From: Bacteroidales bacterium
GTDB lineage: Bacteria > Bacteroidota > Bacteroidia > Bacteroidales > UBA10428
NCBI GenBank assembly: GCA_016938235.1
Contig: JAFGVA010000107.1
Location: 1-47,140 of the forward strand
DNA: 47,140 nt
Direction of reading: 5' to 3'
The stretch's first letter is position 1; each line of letters starts with the position of its first letter. Shown here piece by piece: positions 18,187 to 26,777 of the stretch. A program made the translations under genes and the position numbers. The notes beneath the pieces were generated by a model. The model saw only the letters and a list, made by a program, of their open reading frames with translations. It searched no databases and was not told the origin of the DNA.

Positions 18187-18918
18187 ATGAATCAAATATG
18201 GATAATAGCCAAGCGAGAACTCAACTCATTCTTCGATTCGCTTCTGGCATATATAATGATAATTGCTTTTCTGGGGTTTACAGGTTTTTTTACCTGGCTA
18301 TACGGAAGAGGTGACGTGTTTTTCAGAGCCGAAGCAAGTATGGATGCTTTTTTTGGAGTGGCGTACTGGACTTTGTTTTTCTTCATCCCGGCACTTACAA
18401 TGAAGCTGGTAGCAGAAGAAAAAAGCTCAGGAACCCTTGAGCTGATATTAACAAAACCGGTTTCTGACTGGCAGTTTGTTTCAGGAAAATTTCTTTCAAT
18501 ATTACTCCTTATTCTGATATCACTGGTTCTTACATTACCATACTACATCACAATTTCTTCTATAGGACCAATAGACCATGGTGCAGTGTGGACAGGATAC
18601 CTGGGAACAATTTTAATGAGTGCTGCATATATTAGTATTGGTATATTTGCCAGTAGCTTGTCATCTAACCAGATAGTTTCTTTTTTACTTGCCTTATTTA
18701 TTGGTATATTCTTTCACCTGCTGTTTAGCATGATTGCACAGAGTTTTTCAGGTCTGCTCGGAGATGTGCTCGACTGGTTGAGTATTTCATCGCATTATCA
18801 GTCAGTTGTTCGGGGTGTTGTTGATTCAAAGGATATTATCTTTTTTATCAGCATAGTTGTTCTGGGACTTTTTGGCGCTGAGGCAGTATTGGTAAGAAGA
18901 AATTTAAGCGATAATTAG
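18187..18918 (+). CDS. gldF: Gliding-type ABC transporter permease GldF
   Basis: A 243-residue membrane protein with about six transmembrane helices, the permease partner of GldA. The first cytoplasmic stretch is IAKRELNSFFDSLLAY, and the EEKSSGTLELILTKPV motif between helices 2 and 3 is characteristic of ABC-2 permeases of the GldF type. It sits between gldA and gldG with 13- and 15-bp spacers, so the three are one operon. Confidence 0.92.
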   Translation: MNQIWIIAKRELNSFFDSLLAYIMIIAFLGFTGFFTWLYGRGDVFFRAEASMDAFFGVAYWTLFFFIPALTMKLVAEEKSSGTLELILTKPVSDWQFVSGKFLSILLLILISLVLTLPYYITISSIGPIDHGAVWTGYLGTILMSAAYISIGIFASSLSSNQIVSFLLALFIGIFFHLLFSMIAQSFSGLLGDVLDWLSISSHYQSVVRGVVDSKDIIFFISIVVLGLFGAEAVLVRRNLSDN

Positions 18919-18933
18919 AAAACACACAGAAAC

Positions 18934-20445
18934 ATGAATTCAAGAAGAAAATATTCAACAATTATTTTGCTAACTGTGGGTATTCTGGTGCTTATAAATA
19001 TTTTAGCAGCCAAATACTTTTTTCGCCTGGATTTCACAGAAGATAAGCGATATACACTTAGCAACGCAACAGAAGATATACTGAAAGATATCATTGAGCC
19101 AGTAACCATCAGAGCTTATTTCTCTGGTAATTTGCCACCACAACTCGATAATATTCGTCGTGACTTCCGCGATATGTTGGTTGAGTATACACAGGCCTCA
19201 AAAGGTATGGTTGTATATGAGTTTATTGATCCGCTGGATGAAGAAGGCGGCGACGCAAAAGCTCAGCAGGAAGGAATTATGCAAATGCAGGTTCAGGTAA
19301 GAGAGAAAGACCAACTGAAGGCTCAGATTGCGTACATGGGAGCTGTTATAGAGATGGGCGAGAGTAAAGAGGCGATTCCGGTTATACAATCGGCAAGTGG
19401 TATGGAATATAGCCTTACAAGCAGTATTAAGAAACTTTCAATAACAGAGAAACCTATTGTTGGCTTTTTGACCGGGCATGGAGAGGCAGGGTTAAGCAAA
19501 CTTCGCTATGCAATGAGAGATTTACTCGTACTTTATCAGGTTGAAGAAGTACAGTTAAACGATTCAACCGAGGAATTGTCAAAATATAATACAATTGTAG
19601 TCCTTGGACCTACCGATTCTATCCCGCAGAACCATCTTGAACAGTTGTCGCAGTTTGTTAGTCGGGGCGGAAATCTTTTAGCCGCGCTCAATCGGGTTGA
19701 TGCGCAAATGAACCAGGGGTACAACTTAGGAATATCGGTTAATACCGGACTGGAATCGTGGTTGAACAGCATAGGTGTAGATGTTAACAATAATTTTGTA
19801 GTTGATGCTAATGCCGTTACAGTTATGGCAACTATGCAGCAGGGACCTTTCACTGTTCAGCGCCCTTTATTGTTTCCGTATATTCCAACAGTGAATAATT
19901 TTGGAGATCACCCGGTAGTAAGCGGACTGGAGCAGGTAATATTAAATTTTGTTAGTTCAATTAATTATTCAGGCGATTCAAGTGTTGTTTTTACACCTTT
20001 GTTGCTTAGTTCAGAAATGACAACAACTAAGCCTGCATCGGGCTATATTGATCTCGGGTACCAATGGAGTGAAAATGATTTTCAGTTAAGCGGATTAACA
20101 CTAGCAGCTGCTTTAGAGGGACCAATTCTGGGTTCCCAGTCGAAAATGGTTGTTATTGCCGATGCAGATTTTCCTGTTAGCGAAGGACAACAGGAACCCC
20201 AGCCAGATAATATTAGCTTGCTGGTAAACGCTGTTGACTGGCTCTCAGATGATACAGGATTGATAGAATTACGTACACAGGGTGCTACTGCTCGTCCGAT
20301 TGATGAATTGGAAGATGGGGAAAAGGCTTTTCTTAAATATTTAAATTTCTTGTTACCCATATTACTGGCGGTTGGTTATGGTATATTACGTGCTCAACAT
20401 AACCGTATATTACGATATAAAAGAAGGGAGATTGGCTATGTTTAA
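18934..20445 (+). CDS. gldG: Gliding motility-associated ABC transporter substrate-binding protein GldG
   Basis: A 503-residue protein anchored by an N-terminal helix (about 9-29) with a second helix near the C-terminus (about 472-492). The extracytoplasmic part is of the ABC-type uncharacterised transport family found in GldG: the start DFTEDKRYTLSNAT and the VGFLTGHGEAGLS region are typical. It probably forms the outer portion of the GldA/GldF transporter. The stop codon overlaps the start of the next gene by 8 bp, which indicates translational coupling. Confidence 0.92.
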   Translation: MNSRRKYSTIILLTVGILVLINILAAKYFFRLDFTEDKRYTLSNATEDILKDIIEPVTIRAYFSGNLPPQLDNIRRDFRDMLVEYTQASKGMVVYEFIDPLDEEGGDAKAQQEGIMQMQVQVREKDQLKAQIAYMGAVIEMGESKEAIPVIQSASGMEYSLTSSIKKLSITEKPIVGFLTGHGEAGLSKLRYAMRDLLVLYQVEEVQLNDSTEELSKYNTIVVLGPTDSIPQNHLEQLSQFVSRGGNLLAALNRVDAQMNQGYNLGISVNTGLESWLNSIGVDVNNNFVVDANAVTVMATMQQGPFTVQRPLLFPYIPTVNNFGDHPVVSGLEQVILNFVSSINYSGDSSVVFTPLLLSSEMTTTKPASGYIDLGYQWSENDFQLSGLTLAAALEGPILGSQSKMVVIADADFPVSEGQQEPQPDNISLLVNAVDWLSDDTGLIELRTQGATARPIDELEDGEKAFLKYLNFLLPILLAVGYGILRAQHNRILRYKRREIGYV

Positions 20446-21403
20446 TAAAATTAATATAAAGTACCTGGCAATAAGCTTTTTCGTGCTGTTAGCTCTGGTG
20501 GTTATTGTTACTCCGGAAAAGAACAATACAAAAAATCGTTCATTTAAAAGTGAAATTGTTGAATTTGATACTTCTAATGCTACACTCATTGCAATATATC
20601 CAAAAGGAAGAGATGATTTAGTCAGCTTAGAAAAAAAAGACGGGAAATGGTTTGTTAGCGATGCACAGGGTAGTTATAATGCCGATAACAACCAGGTTAA
20701 GAACATGCTTGCAACCCTGGCCGGACTTAAAGCAAAAAGAATGGCTGCCCGAGGTAAAGATCAGTGGGCAAAATACGAGCTTACCGACTCACTCGCTACC
20801 CGGGTTCAGGTTTTAGGAGGCAAAAAAGAACTTGCCGATGTTTATATTGGAAAGTTTTCGTATCAACAGCCACCACAGTCAGCAAATCCATACATGCAAA
20901 GGCAACAGGGAATTATGACCAGCTTTGTGAGATTAAAAGGAGAGAAAGATGTTTTTGCAGTAGACGGTTTCCTGAGTATGAATTTTAACAGACAGGTTTC
21001 TGATTTACGTGACAGAACACTTGCTCACTTTTCGAAAGACAAACTTAGCCGTTTATCATGTATAACACCGGCAGGAAATTTTGACCTTATTAAACAGGAT
21101 AGCATTTGGACGCTTGGTGGAATAATTGCTGACAGTGCTTCTGTTGCAAGTTACATTTCAGGATTATCGTATTTAAACAGCAACAACTTTATTGCTGAAA
21201 AAAATAAACCACTGAATCAACCTTCGCACATACTGACAATTGAGGCGGCAGACCTTTCACAAGCATTGAAACTATACGGATACTATACCGATTCAACAAA
21301 TATTGCTGTTTCCAGTTCGGTAAACCCGGGAACATTTTTCGATGGAACAAAATCGGAGCTCTTTAACAAAATATTTAAATCAAAAGAGAGTTTTATAAAG
21401 TAG
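20438..21403 (+). CDS. DUF4340 domain-containing membrane-anchored protein
   Basis: A 321-residue protein starting at ATG 20438, chosen because it overlaps the gldG end by 8 bp and gives a clean N-terminal helix (YLAISFFVLLALVVIV, about 9-24). A purine-rich AAGAAGGGAG just upstream could serve as ribosome binding site. The rest is an extracytoplasmic DUF4340 region with the repeated pattern LVSLEKKDGKWFV and KNMLATLAGLKAKRM. DUF4340 proteins often follow GldG-like genes, which suggests a part in the same transporter. Its biochemical role is unknown. It is the last gene before a terminator. Confidence 0.85.
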   Translation: MFNKINIKYLAISFFVLLALVVIVTPEKNNTKNRSFKSEIVEFDTSNATLIAIYPKGRDDLVSLEKKDGKWFVSDAQGSYNADNNQVKNMLATLAGLKAKRMAARGKDQWAKYELTDSLATRVQVLGGKKELADVYIGKFSYQQPPQSANPYMQRQQGIMTSFVRLKGEKDVFAVDGFLSMNFNRQVSDLRDRTLAHFSKDKLSRLSCITPAGNFDLIKQDSIWTLGGIIADSASVASYISGLSYLNSNNFIAEKNKPLNQPSHILTIEAADLSQALKLYGYYTDSTNIAVSSSVNPGTFFDGTKSELFNKIFKSKESFIK

Positions 21404-21428
21404 GATATTATTCATTATACCAATGAAC

Positions 21429-21467
21429 GGCACTGAGAAGTATTAAAGCTTTTTGGTGCCTTTTTTT
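21429..21467 (+). terminator. Rho-independent terminator after the gld operon
   Basis: GGCAC (21429-21433) pairs with GTGCC (21456-21460); the loop holds an AAAGCTTT palindrome that can extend the structure. Seven T residues follow. It lies 26 bp after the DUF4340 stop. Confidence 0.65.
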
Positions 21468-21584
21468 AAGGTGTGATTGGTTGAAAGTGAAGAGTGAATA
21501 GTGAATAGTTAAAAGTTAAAAATGAACAGGAATAAGTAAAGAAACCAGTAACTATGAAGCAGTAACGGTTGGTGTGTAAGTGTT

Positions 21585-21618
21585 GTTTACGATAAATACA
21601 ATCCATTTATCGTTAAAC
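21585..21618. repeat. Inverted repeat (13 bp with one bulge)
   Basis: GTTTACGATAAAT (21585-21597) and ATTTATCGTTAAAC (21605-21618) are complementary apart from one extra base, with a 7-nt loop. It would form a stable hairpin. No T-tract follows. Confidence 0.7.
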
Positions 21619-21620
21619 AA

Positions 21621-21654
21621 AGTGCTTGGAAGAGTGCTTGGAAAAGTGCTTGAG
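21621..21654. repeat. 12-bp tandem repeat, three copies
   Basis: The core AGTGCTTGGA begins at 21621 and 21633, and a variant AGTGCTTGAG begins at 21645, giving a 12-bp period. The related word CAAGTGCTTC recurs near 21731. Confidence 0.75.
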
Positions 21655-21781
21655 TCGAAGCGAAAGCTCTTTGACTATTGAAAAAATCACGCTTTGCTAT
21701 CAGCAATGGGTGAGGGGGTTATATCGTATCCAAGTGCTTCATAGTAAATTACTTTTACACGCTGTTAGTGGTTGGCCGAAA

Positions 21782-22174
21782 TCACTTAGTGTTGATTAAT
21801 TCTTTTAATTTTAATAAAAAGAAATTTACATCCTCAAAGAGTGGTTTTATTTCGTTCTCAGTGAATTCAAGAAAATCGTCATAATCGTTTTCTTGTCTTT
21901 TATTCATTAAGTTGGAGTATAGCTTACTTTAATTTTTGTCCAAAAGGCCAGTTTTAATGTATCTTTTAAAGAATTCAGTTCGAACTCCGTTATGAGTATT
22001 AGCTTGAACATCATCTTTTGCCAGCAAAGCAATTACAGCATAAAAGCAGCTGTAATATAATCTATTTGCAGCTCCTCCCCAAAATCCACTTATGCTTAAT
22101 GATTTAGCCTCCTCAAATGTTGTAAAAGATTTTTCAAGCCTATAAAGTATTAGATCTTCTTTATTGTAATTCAT
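21782..22174 (-). pseudogene. HEPN-domain (UPF0332-type) protein interrupted by an in-frame TAA
   Basis: The first 81 codons (22174 down to 21932) encode a HEPN N-terminal half, with LEKSFTTFEEAKSLSISGFW and ANRLYYSCFYAVIALLAKD. A TAA at 21929-21931 stops it. The same frame then continues for 48 further codons (SKLYSNLMNKRQENDYDDF and onward to a TGA at 21782-21784). These read as the expected C-terminal HEPN helices, so a single nonsense change appears to split the gene. Alternatively the stop is real and makes an 81-residue protein. The canonical HEPN ribonuclease Rx4-6H motif is not intact in RLYYSCFYA: Tyr stands where His is often found. The ATG overlaps the MNT stop (ATGA), so they were one operon. 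HEPN proteins are usually the toxin of HEPN/MNT pairs. Confidence 0.75.
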
Positions 22175-22479
22175 AGCTCAATCCCATCTTTTGAGATATT
22201 TTGGTATAATGGGGTAACACTATAATTATTCCACATATCTTGAGAAAAAATAATAGTGCTAATTACCTCTTCAGCCTCTAACTCTGTGTCAATAAGACTG
22301 TCCCTGATTTCTCTTTTTCCCGGCTCATCAATTTGTTTTGATGTCAATACAAGAAAATCCCAATCAGATGTTTTATCATTATCACCACGAGCTCTTGAAC
22401 CAAATAAAATTACACGAGCTTCTGGGTCAAAGGATTTGACCGATTGTTTTACATTATATATCAAATCTTTACGATTCAT
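22171..22479 (-). CDS. MNT-type nucleotidyltransferase antitoxin
   Basis: A 102-residue minimal nucleotidyltransferase. The fold signature is seen at 25-44: Gly27-Ser28 in LFGSRARGD, then Asp39 and Asp41 in SDWDFLV as metal ligands. In HEPN/MNT systems the MNT protein counters the HEPN toxin, in some characterised pairs by adding nucleotides (AMP) to it. The stop overlaps the HEPN start by 4 bp. The active-site residues look intact, so the antitoxin seems functional although its partner is interrupted. Confidence 0.88.
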   Translation of the reverse strand: MNRKDLIYNVKQSVKSFDPEARVILFGSRARGDNDKTSDWDFLVLTSKQIDEPGKREIRDSLIDTELEAEEVISTIIFSQDMWNNYSVTPLYQNISKDGIEL

Positions 22480-22546
22480 TAGTACAAAGTTAAAAAATCT
22501 TTATAATAAAAAGCTGTTACTATGCAGAAAGTCAGGCCTACCACTA

Positions 22547-22572
22547 ACTATGAACTATAAACTATGAACTAT
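22547..22572. repeat. 14-bp tandem repeat next to the HEPN/MNT module
   Basis: ACTATGAACTAT occurs at 22547 and 22561 with a 14-bp period, directly beyond the right inverted repeat and abutting the 3' end of the next gene. Confidence 0.6.
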
Positions 22573-22986
22573 CTAATAGTTTCTTCGTTTTAAATTTAAT
22601 ACCTGGCTGGTAAGCAATTTCTGACTAAGAGCATCGGTAATGTTCATGGTGAGGATATAATCTTTAAAATCAGTTACATCAATTTCCTGATTTTTATAAG
22701 CATTATCAATAATTCTTATGGTATTGCCCCAATAATCCACAAATTGTATTCTGTATTTCCCTTTGAAATTTGTTTCTATCAGAAGTGAATGAGCCTTAAT
22801 GTTTGAATTCACAATAAAGCTGATACCCTGGGGTTCAGAATTACTAAAAAGTCTGATCTTTGAAGAATCGGAGGTGTAGCTGTATTCAGAGTGGTTTATC
22901 TTGCTGTTTGCTGCAAATACCTCATCAGATTGTGCTTTTAATGTAAACGATAAAATAGTCAGTACTATGCAAAAGACTCTTTTCAT
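22573..22986 (-). CDS. Small secreted protein of unknown function
   Basis: A 137-residue protein. The start is ATG 22986 because MKRVFCIVLTILSFTLKAQ is a clear signal peptide; the frame stays open for 46 codons upstream, but that part is repeat-rich and not protein-like. The mature region is predicted beta-rich. The end, with GKYRIQFVDYWGNTIRII then IDVTDFKDYILTMNI, has the strand pattern of a type-A T9SS sorting domain (a D..G.. turn followed by a final strand pair). The match is loose and may be chance. No catalytic motif was recognised. Confidence 0.65.
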   Translation of the reverse strand: MKRVFCIVLTILSFTLKAQSDEVFAANSKINHSEYSYTSDSSKIRLFSNSEPQGISFIVNSNIKAHSLLIETNFKGKYRIQFVDYWGNTIRIIDNAYKNQEIDVTDFKDYILTMNITDALSQKLLTSQVLNLKRRNY

Positions 22987-23386
22987 CCGTTTATTTTTAT
23001 TTTTTAAGGTTGGATGCCTGTCTGCCGAACAGGCAGGGAACCGCCTCAAAAAATTAATCATATTTGTTTGTGAAAATAATGATGAATTTTTTAATGCTTG
23101 TTTCATATCATTTTTTGCAAACAATGCTTTATTGTGGTTTGATATGTAAATCTACGTACCACGAAGTGTCTGGTTCCATTTCTTTGGTATAATTTATTAA
23201 CAAATTGATGATTTAATACTTTAAAACACGAATTGTTTAGAAAAACAAATAAATAGGTTGTTTCCTGATAATTATTGCAATAATTTAGTATTCACTACCT
23301 AAAAACATAAAAAATGTGAATATTTTCAGGCCAAACTTCTTTCAAATATCTGGTATATCGAATAGTTTAGTAAAAACTACTTAAGA
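22987..23386. other. Divergent spacer with small hairpins
   Basis: This 400-bp region lies between two divergent genes. It contains a GCCTGT/ACAGGC hairpin at 23016-23034 with GC-rich text (CTGCCGAACAGGCAGG) of the kind dispersed in Bacteroidota spacers, and a perfect palindrome ATTATTGCAATAAT at 23271-23284. No clear promoter consensus or small gene was found. Confidence 0.6.
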
Positions 23387-26300
23387 ATGAGAACTCTTTT
23401 TTTAACATTGGCGATCTTCTTTATAGGTAACACAGCTTTTAGTCAGGTTACAGATAAAAGAAATGTTTTTGATGAAAAAGGCGACTTTTATTTTTACAGG
23501 GGTGAATATGAAAAGGCCATTGTTTACTATAATATGGCTTATGTTAAAGACATTAACAACATATATTCCATACTCCAAAAAGCAGAAGCCTATAAAAGTC
23601 TTGAACTGTACGCTCAGGCAATTGAATGTTACAGGATAGCATTTAAAAAAAATCCCGATCTGGATAATACTTACAGACTTGATTTTGCGCTTGTTTTATA
23701 CAAAAACAAAAACCTGAGCGAATTCCGGAAATGGATTAATGCCTATAATAAGTATGTCGAAGATGAGGTAGCAGGCACTAACTATATTAGTTCAATGGAC
23801 AATCGTGTAAAACTTTATAAAGACACGAGCATTGTTTTAAGTACCCCGGTGAATGAGTTGGATAAAGCAAGCATTGAAGACTTGGATGAATATAAGGCAT
23901 ACACTTTTAAGGAGTCAGAAATAATACCCGGAGGTTTTAGCAGTTCTGTAAGTTTTTCTGCAGTGAACAGTACCGGAACTTTAATGGTATTTGCCTCTGA
24001 TGCACCCGGAGGTAATGGAGGTATGGATCTGTATGTTAGTTACTATATTAATGATTCATGGTCTGCACCCAAAAATCTGGGTGGTGAGGTAAACAGTTCA
24101 AAAGATGAAACCTACCCCTCAATTGTAAATGATTCAATTTTGTATTTCACATCTGACGGTCATGGAGGATTCGGAGGGTCAGATATTTTCAGAGTAAATC
24201 TGAACGATGATGCACTAAAGATTCTGAATCTGGGTAAAAACATTAACACAGCAGCAGACGAGTATGCTCTTAAATTGAATACTTTAGGTCAATCAGGGTA
24301 TTATAAGTCAGAAGATGCCTCTGGCAAAGAGAAAATTTTTTCAGTTGAAGTTATTGATTCAAAAATAAAATATTCGGGGTTTCAGTACAGAAGACGCCAC
24401 TCCATGGAAAGCGATAAAATCAATCTCTATATCGAGAATGGGAATGAATACAATATAAGCTCCTCGGGTTCAGATGGGTACAAATTTAGTTTTTTGCCTT
24501 TGCAGAATTATAAACTGGTTATTCAAAGAGAAAACATTAAGGCTGAGGATGTACTTTATTCAAAAAAGCTGACAGACACCGAAAAAGATAAATTGTTTTT
24601 AAATCCTCCAGCTGTCGATAAGGCTGAAATTGAGTTGGAAGCCGGTTTGAAATACGAATTTATTTCAGGTAATTCAGCATTAGATGCACAATACCTGAAA
24701 AGTTTGGATGAAATGACTGCGGCATATCAAAAGCCCCAAACAGGAACAATAAATCTGACAGCCTTGGCTAAGGAACTTAAATTTGTTTCGGGCGAAGTGT
24801 ATACCATCAGGTTTGAGCGGGATAAGACTAAACTGACAACTTACAAAGGGAATGGAGAATCTGCCTTGTCGATTCAGGGTGAAGAGGTAATGCTTTATGG
24901 ACAGTCGTTTTTTATTGTTTTGCCACTTAAAGAAGAAATGAATTTCAATGTTCAGACAGACTTATCTGTGTTAAAAGAAAATTTTAACCCGAAGAAATAC
25001 GCCCTTTTCATTGATAAGGGTGAACTGTTTAGCGGAGCCAATTGGTTCATCTCTTTGGCTGTAAATACCGATAAAACTGCTGATGTTAAACCGGAGAATC
25101 AGTTAACATCTCAGGAAATCAGTATTTTACCTGGCACAGAATATATATTATCGCTAAGTAAGCCCGACCCGGCAACAGGAGAGAATATAGAGATAATAGT
25201 TCCGCTTACAAAAGGGGTAAAATATGATTTAAATTCACTGCCCGACGCGAAAGTTGAATTTAAAGAAACCCTTACAGCATTTTTAACCGGCAGAGAAGGC
25301 CTTCAGCCTAAAAATGAAGAGATTATTGACATTTCAATATTATCAAAAGAATTAGAAATTAAAGAAGGCGAGGAATTGTCGTTTACACTTATTCCGGCTA
25401 AAAAGTTTGGTAAGGCTCAGGAAGAAGCAATGAATGTTGTTTCAAGTATTACGCTTGATAATCAAACTATTAACTTTACCGGCAGGGAGAAATATACTAT
25501 CAATGTACCATTTACTGCTGAGCGTAAAATGAATATTCAAACAGATATAAAATATGTACAGGATAATTTTGATCCGGCATCGGTACTGGTTAGCATTGAT
25601 ACGCTTTCGTTTTTCTCTGAAATAACTATAGATACAACCGGGTTGGGTGAACGCAGAGGTTCGGGCTGGCTGAGCATGAATGTTAATACAGAATCGGAAG
25701 ATGAAGTTGACATTTTTAATCAGCTTACCGCCAGAGAGGTTAGTATTATTCCGGGTAAAGAGTATATTTTAACCGTGAGTAAAGTAGATGCCGAAACAGG
25801 TAAACTTGATGAGATTATTGTACCCTTAACGCGCGAAGTGAAATATGATTTTACTTCTAAACCACAATCAGCCGAAGAATACAAGAAAACACTTAATCGC
25901 TTCATTGAAGGACAGGAAGAATTTGAAACAATTGAAGGTGAGTTAATCGATATTAACCTGCTGTCAAAAGCACTTGAGATTAATGAAGGTGATGAGGTTT
26001 CGTTTAGTCTGTTACCAGTAAAAGATATTACTAAAAAGACCCCCGATCCGGTTACTTATAAATCAAGCTTGTATCTCGACAGTAAAATTGTTGAGTTTAC
26101 TCAAATTCAGAAATATACAATAAATGTACCGCTTAGCGAACAGAAGATGAATATTCAAACAGACATAGAATATGTTGAGAAGAATTTTGATCCCGGTACC
26201 TTTACACTTGATTTAGATACCGCTTCATTCTTTTCGGAAATTACGGTAGATACCACAGGATATGGCGACAGGATTTATAACGAAGAAGAAATTACCGATC

Positions 26301-26662
26301 CGGTATTTGATGTTGTTGTTGTAAATTTTGATTTGAATGCTCACAACCTGTCGCAGGACGCAATGCAAACAATCAACAAAAAAGTTGTTGAGCAACTTAA
26401 GGCAGATAAACGCTTGTATGTAACAATAAAAGGCTATACCGATGCACTCGGAAATGCAGACTACAACCTACAACTCTCAAAACGAAGAGCAGAATCGGTT
26501 CAGAATTATCTGAATCAGAATGGTATAGGTTCAAACCGGATAAGAACATTTTCTTTTGGTGCTTCACAAGCCTTGAAAGAAGGAATTAACTGGGCAGATT
26601 TAAATGAAGAAGAGCTAAAAAAATACAGAAAGGTTGAGATAGTCATTTATCTTCCGGAATAA
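23387..26662 (+). CDS. TPR/PD40/OmpA-family outer-membrane-associated protein with internal repeats
   Basis: A 1091-residue exported protein. A type I signal peptide ends near NTAFSQ. TPR-like helices cover about 25-135. A PD40 beta-propeller-like region (about 180-320) has the motifs FASDAPGGNGGMDLYVS and YFTSDGHGGFGGSDIFRV. Three related modules of about 200 residues follow (about 410-975), each marked by an N-(V/I)QTD motif near residues 519, 715 and 921. The OmpA peptidoglycan-binding domain (about 975-1091) contains IKGYTDALGNADYN and LSKRRAESV. Related TPR/PD40/OmpA proteins, such as the T9SS component PorE, tether outer-membrane machinery to peptidoglycan. This one is not a lipoprotein, has a different middle and lacks a PorP-type neighbour, so its partner is unknown. 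Confidence 0.85.
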   Translation: MRTLFLTLAIFFIGNTAFSQVTDKRNVFDEKGDFYFYRGEYEKAIVYYNMAYVKDINNIYSILQKAEAYKSLELYAQAIECYRIAFKKNPDLDNTYRLDFALVLYKNKNLSEFRKWINAYNKYVEDEVAGTNYISSMDNRVKLYKDTSIVLSTPVNELDKASIEDLDEYKAYTFKESEIIPGGFSSSVSFSAVNSTGTLMVFASDAPGGNGGMDLYVSYYINDSWSAPKNLGGEVNSSKDETYPSIVNDSILYFTSDGHGGFGGSDIFRVNLNDDALKILNLGKNINTAADEYALKLNTLGQSGYYKSEDASGKEKIFSVEVIDSKIKYSGFQYRRRHSMESDKINLYIENGNEYNISSSGSDGYKFSFLPLQNYKLVIQRENIKAEDVLYSKKLTDTEKDKLFLNPPAVDKAEIELEAGLKYEFISGNSALDAQYLKSLDEMTAAYQKPQTGTINLTALAKELKFVSGEVYTIRFERDKTKLTTYKGNGESALSIQGEEVMLYGQSFFIVLPLKEEMNFNVQTDLSVLKENFNPKKYALFIDKGELFSGANWFISLAVNTDKTADVKPENQLTSQEISILPGTEYILSLSKPDPATGENIEIIVPLTKGVKYDLNSLPDAKVEFKETLTAFLTGREGLQPKNEEIIDISILSKELEIKEGEELSFTLIPAKKFGKAQEEAMNVVSSITLDNQTINFTGREKYTINVPFTAERKMNIQTDIKYVQDNFDPASVLVSIDTLSFFSEITIDTTGLGERRGSGWLSMNVNTESEDEVDIFNQLTAREVSIIPGKEYILTVSKVDAETGKLDEIIVPLTREVKYDFTSKPQSAEEYKKTLNRFIEGQEEFETIEGELIDINLLSKALEINEGDEVSFSLLPVKDITKKTPDPVTYKSSLYLDSKIVEFTQIQKYTINVPLSEQKMNIQTDIEYVEKNFDPGTFTLDLDTASFFSEITVDTTGYGDRIYNEEEITDPVFDVVVVNFDLNAHNLSQDAMQTINKKVVEQLKADKRLYVTIKGYTDALGNADYNLQLSKRRAESVQNYLNQNGIGSNRIRTFSFGASQALKEGINWADLNEEELKKYRKVEIVIYLPE

Positions 26663-26736
26663 ACTAAATTTTACTAACGCGAATTGGGGAATAAGCATAT
26701 CCACTACAGTTTATTCTTCTCAATATTGTTTAGTAT

Positions 26737-26777
26737 AGGTTGTTATCGTAAAGGGAATTTAATGACAACCTTTTTTT
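26737..26777. terminator. Bidirectional terminator between convergent genes
   Basis: AGGTTGT (26737-26743) pairs with ACAACCT (26765-26771), extended by an AT/AT pair, and is followed by seven T residues. It lies between the OmpA-family gene and the oppositely oriented HTCS gene and overlaps the HTCS stop codon. Confidence 0.65.

Larger units (their letters stand above)
21404..21781. other. Repeat-bearing spacer between gld operon and HEPN/MNT module
   Basis: No gene was found in these 378 bp. They contain the gld terminator, degenerate GTGAATAGTGAATAGTTAAAAG-type words near 21490-21525, an imperfect inverted repeat, a 12-bp tandem repeat and the left end of the inverted repeats that bracket the HEPN/MNT genes. 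Confidence 0.65.
21764..22548. repeat. 14-bp terminal inverted repeats bracketing the HEPN/MNT genes
   Basis: GTTAGTGGTTGGCC (21764-21777) on the left and GGCCTACCACTAAC (22535-22548) on the right are inverted copies with 13 of 14 matches. They enclose 785 bp holding only the HEPN and MNT genes. A near-identical 15-bp direct word, ACCAGTAACTATGAA (21544-21558) and ACCACTAACTATGAA (22540-22554), also flanks the module. No transposase is present. Confidence 0.55.

Noticed and set aside
21764-22548. Integron cassette with attC sites around the HEPN/MNT genes
   Set aside because: The inverted repeats do not fit the GTTRRRY / RYYYAAC core pattern and no integrase is present, so a plain inverted-repeat element is the safer description.
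22987-23124. 46-codon upstream extension of the small secreted protein
   Set aside because: The extension crosses repeat-type spacer DNA and would bury a clear signal peptide, so the start at 22986 is preferred.
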